From the NCBI GenBank assembly GCA_947503925.1, contig CANNFQ010000014.1:1-64000 (forward strand): a DNA stretch of 64,000 nucleotides. The letters run 5' to 3'. This DNA is from an uncultured Paracoccaceae bacterium (GTDB taxonomy: Bacteria > Pseudomonadota > Alphaproteobacteria > Rhodobacterales > Rhodobacteraceae). The stretch's first letter is position 1. Every line of letters starts with the position of its first letter. The notes under the pieces are model-generated. The model did not search any database. It saw only the letters and a program-made list of their open reading frames with translations, and had not been told where the DNA came from. The position numbers and the translations under genes are program-made. Positions 44,435 through 52,900 of this stretch are shown here, in pieces.

Positions 44435-45657
44435 GTCGCGACCTCGATCCTGCGGGCAAAGTACAGTGACAGCAGGCAAACCGGGACACAGAGCGCGGCC
44501 ATGCCGACGAAAAACGCTGCACCCCCCACGGTCAGAATACCCGCCGCGCCCAACGACGGTGCCAGCGCGGCGCCCAGACCGGGCAGCATCGCGACACCAA
44601 AAAAACTGGAGCGCATATCAGGGGGCGCAAGCACATCAACCATGACCGTGATTGTCGGCATTACGATGAATTCTGCAATCGTGCCCAGCACGATGGCCAG
44701 CACCCAAAGCGTAATCAGGGCCTGGCTGTTCAGCGCAACCACCAGCAGGGAGGCCATCAGGAATAGCCCGCCCACGGCGAATGCTGCGGATTTTGTCATC
44801 TCGCTGATATGGTCCATAAAGAACAGGTGAAAGACCAGAACCGTGCCGGTATTCGTGACTGTCAGCATCGCGATGATCCAAGCCACATCGCTAACGCCGA
44901 GATCAATCAGGTGAAATGTCAGCGGGTCCTCGGTCTGGGCATAGATAAATACCAATGCGAAATTGATCAGTAGAATCGTGAGAAAGACGCGGTTGCCGAT
45001 CACGGTTTGCAAAACCGCCAAGACAGATGGCCCGGCCTGCCCGACGGTGGCCGTCTTGCCTGTGGGGCCCCTGGCCCATGCGGCCACGTTCCTAAACAGC
45101 GGAACATAACATAGCGCCGCCAACCAGAAACAGATGCTGCTGTTCTGCTCGATGAACCACAGTCCGATCATTGGTCCGGCAGTAACGCCCAGATTGACCA
45201 GATAGTAACGCAGGTGAAAGACAAACCGGCGGTCCGCATCGCCAGACGCCATTTCCCCTAATGTCGCGCGCAACGCCGGTTCGATAACGCAATTAGCGAG
45301 CGAAATTGCAAGAATGCCAATGATGTAGAGATTCCGCGCCGGAAACGCCGCCATCGCGGCATAGATCAGGATCACCACGCAAATTGCCGACAGAACAAGC
45401 CGGCGCCTGTCATATCTGTCGGCCAGCATTCCACCGAACGGTGACCCGAAAATGGTCAGGAACAGACCCGCTGACAACACTGCCCCGATTTCTGCAATGC
45501 CCATGTCGAACTGGCGTGACATCACGACCGCAATGAAGGGCCAGATCAACGATGCGCCAAGCTTGGCCAGACACGTTCCGATCAGCAGCCCCTGCGCATC
45601 GAGTGACAGGGCGCGAAACCGCCGGAAGCTGCGTAGCGGGCCCAGTTGCGCCGTCAT
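44431..45657 (-). CDS. MFS transporter, probable product exporter
   Basis: 408-residue major facilitator with about 12 predicted TM helices. The loop 2-3 signature is GMLADRYDRRRLVLSA. FIAVVMSRQFDMG and PTITVMVDVLAPPDMRSSFFG are characteristic of drug/proton antiporter-like members. Start at 45657 (MTAQLGPL) overlaps the methyltransferase stop by four bases; the longer open frame upstream is the methyltransferase read out of frame. Position inside the cluster suggests export of the product or self-protection; the substrate is inference. Confidence 0.9.
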   Translation of the reverse strand: MTAQLGPLRSFRRFRALSLDAQGLLIGTCLAKLGASLIWPFIAVVMSRQFDMGIAEIGAVLSAGLFLTIFGSPFGGMLADRYDRRRLVLSAICVVILIYAAMAAFPARNLYIIGILAISLANCVIEPALRATLGEMASGDADRRFVFHLRYYLVNLGVTAGPMIGLWFIEQNSSICFWLAALCYVPLFRNVAAWARGPTGKTATVGQAGPSVLAVLQTVIGNRVFLTILLINFALVFIYAQTEDPLTFHLIDLGVSDVAWIIAMLTVTNTGTVLVFHLFFMDHISEMTKSAAFAVGGLFLMASLLVVALNSQALITLWVLAIVLGTIAEFIVMPTITVMVDVLAPPDMRSSFFGVAMLPGLGAALAPSLGAAGILTVGGAAFFVGMAALCVPVCLLSLYFARRIEVAT

Positions 45658-46937
45658 GGCCGCGCAATATGCAGATAAGGGTGTCCGCAAGAGGCCAGGA
45701 GAAGCCGTAGACGCGCGGCCTCGTGCGGTTCTGCGGACAATCCAATATCGCGCAGTATCGCGGCAATGTTGCGTTGCCCGTCGCAGGCGCGGAACACCTG
45801 TGCCGCAATCGGATCGACCGGGACCATGGGGGCTGGACATGGGATTTCCTGATCGGCCAAAACATAGTTGCCTTCGCCTTTCAGGAGATGGTTGCGCGAC
45901 CGGGTCGACGCCTGCACGAACCGCTGTTCCAGAAATCCTGCGTCCAGCGCGCCTTGGGTTAGCACCGGACCGGGGTGGTCCTGGCGATGCATGTAGAACC
46001 ACAGCATCGGCGATGTCTCGGCTCGCAGTAGATTGGTGATCTGCATCCGCTCCTCCGTGGGCAGGGTATCGTACCGGGTCTGCAAATCGGGCGTTTCGAA
46101 ACGCATGAACCAGTCGGTATTGCCCGAAAGCTTGTCGAATTGGTTCAGGCAATAAGACTGGAAACGCAGGTTGCAGCCCTTGGCCAGATCACCAAGTGAC
46201 CGCACCGTGTAGCTGTATTCAACCGGCTGTAACAGGCTGTCGGCGACGGCGGCCTCGGGCAGATCCTGCTGTATCTCAAGGAAGGTTTTCATCTGGCAGT
46301 CCACTGGAAACTGCGCGACCATCTGCATCGCCAGCGGCAATTCGCGGTCGATGTCGGGCCGGTCGAGTGATCCGCCCAGAATCCGGATAGCCTTTTGGAA
46401 CGCCGTCGTCTGGACCCGGTGATAGTAATTATAGACCATCAGCTCTAGCACACCGTCCCGCTTCATCCCGCGCATCAGGTTGCGCAGTGGCCCGGAGGGG
46501 TCGGCATTGTGATGGATCACACCGGTGCAGATCACATAATCGAACTCCTCGTCATAGGGGGTCGCGTTCAGGCTTTCGGCGCGCAGCGTCAGGTTGGTCA
46601 GGCCCAGCTGCTTTGAAACCGCCTCGGCGGTGTTGAGAGACGCAATCGATACATCGCTGCCCACCACGGTCGCGCCCGGAAACTTCAGCGCTGTCAGCAC
46701 CGCCTGGTTGGTGCCACAACCCCCCACCCAGATTTTCATACCCTCGCCAAAACGCGGTTGGTCCCAATATCCCAATTCTGTGTTCAGCATTTTTGGCCAG
46801 AACGTGGGATCGTCATAGCTGGGCAGAAACAACGGCACCCAAGGGTAATTGAACCGGCTATAGAACGCGTTGTTGATTTGGTCGACATCGGATGGGTCAA
46901 GCGCATCGGCAATGTTGAACTGTATATTCTCGCTCAT
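45654..46937 (-). CDS. SAM-dependent methyltransferase of the NRPS/PKS cluster
   Basis: 427-residue class I methyltransferase. Motif I is IWVGGCGTNQAVL (about residues 91-103), followed by VVGSDVSIASLNTA and DYVICTGVIHHNADP. The C-terminal 100 residues (PIAAQVFRACDGQRNIAAILRDIG) look like a winged-helix or PqqD-like addition. There is no methyltransferase domain inside the megasynthases, so this protein is the only visible tailoring enzyme; whether it methylates N, O or C cannot be told. Start and stop each overlap a neighbour by four bases, so it is tightly coupled to the NRPS/PKS gene and the exporter. Confidence 0.85.
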   Translation of the reverse strand: MSENIQFNIADALDPSDVDQINNAFYSRFNYPWVPLFLPSYDDPTFWPKMLNTELGYWDQPRFGEGMKIWVGGCGTNQAVLTALKFPGATVVGSDVSIASLNTAEAVSKQLGLTNLTLRAESLNATPYDEEFDYVICTGVIHHNADPSGPLRNLMRGMKRDGVLELMVYNYYHRVQTTAFQKAIRILGGSLDRPDIDRELPLAMQMVAQFPVDCQMKTFLEIQQDLPEAAVADSLLQPVEYSYTVRSLGDLAKGCNLRFQSYCLNQFDKLSGNTDWFMRFETPDLQTRYDTLPTEERMQITNLLRAETSPMLWFYMHRQDHPGPVLTQGALDAGFLEQRFVQASTRSRNHLLKGEGNYVLADQEIPCPAPMVPVDPIAAQVFRACDGQRNIAAILRDIGLSAEPHEAARLRLLLASCGHPYLHIARP

Positions 46938-49900
46938 AGCAGCGCTTCCTCCCGCGTTGTCGCGCATAGAGCGCTTTCAATCGCCTGTACGATGTCGTCA
47001 GCACTGGCACCCGTCATGATCCCGTAGTGGTCTGCGTCCAGCGTTTGAACTGCCAGATCGCGTTGCAGCAGCGGTTGCCAGTTTTGACTGAGCCACGCAG
47101 TGCGATGGGCAAAGCCGGGCGGCGGGTCCTGTCCTTCGCGGGCGACCAACAGCGTTGCTGGTGCGCCTAAGCGCTGCCCGACCGGGTTGAAATGCTGCAT
47201 CGCATCCGCGTTCAGGGCACAGGCCGCACGCATCGCCACGGTAAATGCTTGATCTACCCCGCTGCCTGCTGCCAAAGTGCCAAGTTCGCGGGTTAAGACC
47301 GCATCAGGGCCCAGACCGCTGGCCGCATGATGCCCAATAGCGGGCGGGTCGATGAGCACCAATGGCGGTGGCGTGGCGCCGCCGGTTTGCAGGTCTCGGG
47401 CAATCTGCCATGCGACCATCGCCCCAAAGGACCAGCCCACCAGAACGCGCGGCATCTTACCCTGTAAATCCGCCAAATACCGTTGTGCCAGAGCCGCGAC
47501 GCTGCGTTGCTCGGACGTCGCTTCGAAAAAGACCGGATCGCGCAGCCCAAGCACACCCACCCGACCCGCCAGACGCGAAACCACGCCGCCATACCCGGAC
47601 AAATCACCGCCAATCGGGGCAACACAGATCGCTGGCCCGTCCTTGCCGGCGCCCAATTGGACCAATGTGCTTTGCTGTTCCGGGGCGGCCAGCATCCGGG
47701 CACGTATACCGGCCACGGTTGGTTCACTTTGTAGATCTGCCATGCTGATCCGGCCTGGCGCCATGGCGTCCAGCAGATCAAGCAGATCCAGCGCCGACAG
47801 CGAATCCCCACCCAGATCAAAGAAATCATCGTCGGGGCTGATATTGTCGAGCCCAAGGACTTGGCAGAACGCTTCCTCCGGGCTCATCGCGGCTGCATCT
47901 GCTGCCGGGGCCGACCGGGCCGCTGCACGGAAAACGGCGCGCATTTGATCGGGTGGCAAGGGGCAGATATAGAGCGACGGCAGACCCAGATCGATGGCGT
48001 GATCCAAAATCGCGACCCCTTCTTGCGGTGTGATTGAGTAGTCGGCCATATCCGGTGACAGCGTTGCGTCGGCCGCCATACCGGTCCCCCGCCAAGTAGG
48101 CCAGGCAATGGCCGTAATCGACATATCGGGATGTTTTTCGGCCATCTGTTCCGCCCAGGCGCAGGTATAGCTGCTGGCTGCTGCGTAATCGGTTTGCCCG
48201 GCCACGCCAAACTGTGACGACATCGATGCACAAAGGATGACGCGTGCTGGTTTCAGTGGCAGAAAAACATCCGCGATGACATCGAGGCCCGCCGCCCTGC
48301 TGGTCGTGGCCGCCGTGATCTGCGTGGCCTCCAGCTGCGAAAGCGGTCCTGACCCAACGGCACCTGCGCAATGATAGACCGACTGCAACCCGCCGAACCG
48401 GGCCACCACATCCTGAGCAAGCTGCTGCATCGCCACCCTATCAGTGATGTCGCCGCGCACCGCAAAAATAGTCCTGTTGGCGTCGTGCTGTGGCTGGCAG
48501 CCCTGCAACCGATCCGCCCCGGTGCTGCGCGACACTGCAATCACCGTGCCGCCCCGGGCCGCGATGGACTGTCCGATATGGCCTCCGATCCCGCCTGTGC
48601 CACCGATGGCAAGATGCACGCCACCGTGGTCGATCACAGGCGGCGTCGGGGCGCGGGTCCGCGCGAGATCACGTTCATACACCCAGCGGCTCCGCAGCGC
48701 GAATTCTCCCATAGCGTTAGCCAATGCATCAAGCGCCTGTGCCGTCAGTTCTTGGGTCGCGCGAGCAGGCATATGCAGCACGCGCAGTCGTATGTTGGGA
48801 TGCTCGGCAGGTACGGCCAGCATTGGCCCTCGCAACAGCTCGCCATATGGCGCAGCCGCATCGCCTTGCGCGACCAGCGTCAATGTAACCGGTGTCGTGC
48901 CAGCTCCTCGGATCGCCGCCTGCACCCAGACGACAGCATCCGTAAGGCAACCGGGATCGGCGGGATTGGTTAAGATCACCACTTCTGGCATCTGATCAGG
49001 CGCGGTGACACGCAATTGTTCGATAAGGGATGCCGGTGTTGACAGCGCGCTTGTCCATCCGCCGACACCAGCGAATACCCGCCGGGTAGCGCGCTGTCCC
49101 GCCGCTGTGACACGCTGCCGCAGCCGCCAGACATCCTGATAGATCCACCTATCAATCGGCGCACGCGCCTCACTCGCCTGTGGCGGGGTTTTTGCGACCT
49201 TCCGGAATCTGCGTTTATGAAAGGGATAGGGCTTTGTATCCAACGGCAACATCGCCCCCGCGGGCGATGGCGCATCTGCAAGCCGCAACAGCCAGCGTTG
49301 GCCCGCCTCGGGCATGTCATCAGGTGCAATACCGGTCTCTAGATATGCTGCAAGCTTGGCCATGGCCTCGGCTAAGGTCCGGCAATGGAACCCGACGCGC
49401 TGATTGTAATGCGCGCGCGTGGTGGCCTGAATACGGGCGAGGGCGCGCAAACTCAGCGTGCCATCAGTCAGCCCGGCCAATGCCGCCTGCACTGACCCGG
49501 CCAGAGACGCCTCACAATGGGCCGAAAACGCAAGAAACACTGGCTTGTCCGCATCATGCTGCGCCGGTTCAGGCACGCTGGCGACCACGACATGTGCATT
49601 TGTGCCACCCATGCCAAAGCTGCTGATCCCGGCGATACGGCTGTCAGAGGCCCAAACCTTTGGGCGGGGATTGAGGTAAAATGGCGATCCGGCGATCGGC
49701 AGGTTCGGATTAGGCGTTTCCGCGCCAAAAGTGGCGGGGATGATGCCGCCATGCACACCCAGCGTGGTACGGATCAGCCCGATGATACCTGCCGCTGACG
49801 CGGTGTGGCCCAGCTGGCTTTTGACACTGCCAAGCGCACAATGCGGTGATGCACCCGATCCGGCACCAAAGACTTTGGCAAGCGCCTCGAACTCTACCGG

Positions 49901-52900
49901 ATCGCCTAGCGCGGTGCCGGTGCCATGCGCCTCAATATACCCGATCTGGTCGGGCTTGACCCCGGCCGCGGCGATGGCGTCGCCAATGGTGCGGGACTGG
50001 CCTGCCACTGATGGCGCGGTAAAGCTGACTTTGGCATGGCCGTCATTGCCTAGCGCACTGGCGCGGATTTTGGCATAGATCCTGTCGCCATCTGCCTGCG
50101 CCGCCGCCAGCGGTTTCAGAACGACAAGCCCCATGCCATTGGCCGGAACGGTGCCGCTGGCATCCGCGCCAAAGGCCCGGCAGCGCCCGTCATGGGCATA
50201 GATGCGGCCCGGGCGATAGGTGTAGCCCTCGATCAGTCGCGGATCGGCGGAAACACCCCCTGCCAGCGCCACCTTGCATTCACCCGCGCGCAACTGCTGG
50301 CAGGCCACATGCAGCGCGGCCAGCGAACTGGAACAGGCCGATTGCACGGTCATGGCCGGGCCGGTCAGGTTCAGATGATAGGCGATCCGCGTGGACACGA
50401 AATCCTTTTCGTTCAGAAGTGACATCTGGAACAGATCGTTCTCGGCCATACCAGCCCGCAGCAGCGCCTGCTGATACTGGTTCTCGCTGGAACTGACATA
50501 GACACCCACCGGCAGCCCGGCCTGATGCCCCGGCGCCAGCCCGGCATTTTCCAGCGCATGCACCGCCCCCATCAGGATCAGCCGTTGCTGAGGATCCATC
50601 AGTTCGGCATCGGCGGCACTCAGCCCGAAATACTCCGGGTCGAAATCGAAAAGCCCGTCCATCGTCGCCGCAACACCAACCTGACCCGGTGCGCCATCCG
50701 TCGCCGTGGTCGCACCGACAGTGGTGAAGTTCTTTTTCCCTTGCATGATGCTGTCCCGGAACGTCGCAAGGTCGGGCGCGTCCGGCAGGTTGACGGCCAT
50801 CCCGATTATCGCGATTTCATCCCCACCGATCCCGCCCTGTTGCGACGCGCGGGGCGTGGTTTCGGCCACCTGCCCTGACAGATGCGTCGCCAGTGTCCGC
50901 GGGGTTGTGTAGGTAAAGAAATCGACCAGCTCCAACGCTAGGCCCTGCTTTCTGACCAGGGTACTGTGAAGCTTCATCAACAACAGGGAATTAAGCCCAG
51001 CCTCGAAGAAATTTGTATCAGCATCAACGGGATAACCGACAAGTTCTGCAATCTGGGCAGACAGGGATACCAGCAGATCCTGATCGACATCGTCGCGACA
51101 GTCGCGAACTTCGGGGGTGGTGGTCGCGAGATGCGGTAATGCCGCCCGGTCCAACTTGCCGTTCGCAGTAAATGGCAGGCTCTCGATCTGGACCAACATA
51201 TCCGGCACCAGATGGCCGGGCAATTGGCGTGCGATCTGCAATGTCATTGCAGCGGGGTCGAACGCACCGTCACGGCAGACCAGATAGCCTGCAAAAACCG
51301 GCGATCCGTCTGGGGCGGTGCTGACCGCAACCGCCGCCTGAACCACACCCGGCAAACGGCGCAGTGTGGTCTCCACCTCTGCAGGTTCGATCCGGTAGCC
51401 GCGCAGCTTGATCTGTTCGTCCTTGCGCCCAAGGTAATGGAGCACCCCATCACGATCCCAGAGTGCAAGATCGCCGCTGACATAGTAGCGGTGCCCATCG
51501 GCAAGCGTGACAAACCGGTCAGCAGTGAGCGCGGACCGGTCATGATAGCCGATCCCAACACCAGCACCGCCGATCATGATTTCACCGGCCACGTCGGGTG
51601 GACAATCAACCCGCAGGCTGTCCAGCAGTCGGATCCGCGCCCCGGCAATGGGCCGCCCGATCGGCACGTCACCCGCTTCCTGATCAGAATCATATTCGTG
51701 ATAAGTACATCCCACCACGGCCTCGGTCGGGCCGTATTCATTGATCAGGCGCGCTTTGGGAAACAGTGCGCGGAACCGGGCGGCAACCGTCTGATCCAGC
51801 GCCTCGCCCCCAATGACCAGACAATGCGGCTGTGCACTGACCCGGTCGGGCAAATAATTCTGCAAAGCCCAGAGGTGGCTTGGCGTCAGCTTCAGCAGCA
51901 ACGGCGCTGTGGCCTCCTGCAATATTTGGGCCAGCGCAGGTACCTCGGCCCCGTCCTGCGCCAGTAGGCGAATGCATTGTCCTGCAACCAGCGGGGCCAG
52001 CAAAGTGGTCAGCGTGGCATCGAAGGTGAAGGCAGAACTGACCAGCGCATTGTCGACCCCTGTGCAATACGTGTCGACCGCATGTGCCAGATAATGCGCC
52101 AACGCACCGTGCGAGATTGCCACCCCTTTGGGTTGCCCTGTCGAACCTGACGTGTACATGACATAGGCCCGATCATGCTGTTCTGGGCGCGTAAAATCCA
52201 CACCAACACCATCTTCCGCGATCAGCGTATCGATCCCTATATCGACACAACCGGCGGGCAGAACATCAGTCGCAACTGGCGCGTCGGTCACCACGACCCC
52301 CACACCGCTGTCACCTAGCAGATAGGCCAGCCGCTCGTCCGGATGCGACGGATCCAGCGGAACATAGGCTGCCCCGGCCTTCCAAACGGCCAGCACGGTT
52401 GCCAACAGGTCCACGCACCGTGTCATGCAGATACCAACCAGCGTGTTGTGGCCGACCCCGCGCCGCATCAACCCGGCGGCGATAAGAGAGGTCCGCTGAT
52501 CAAGTGCGGCATAGCTTAGCGCCTGCCCGGCATCCGCGACGGCAGTCATATCCGGCATCGTAGCCGCATGGTCAGCCAGAGCTGCCAGCGGATCGTTATG
52601 CCGCAGGGCATTGTCGGCACCATCTGCCCATTCCTTCACATGCTGACGGTCAGACCGGTCCATGACGGGAAGCGCCAGCAGCGTATCGGCCCCATGATCG
52701 GGTAGCGCCGCAATCGCTTGCCCGAAGGCCACGATGATAAAGGACGCGTCGCGGGCCGTCACCTCTTCGTCGCAGAATTCCAGCAGCAACTCCGCACCGT
52801 CCGCGGTCCCGGTCACGAACAGAGTCAGTGGGAATTTAGCCTCACTGCCCAGGTGATGCCGCGGTACGATTTCCAATCCGGGAATCGTCAGCCGATCTGC

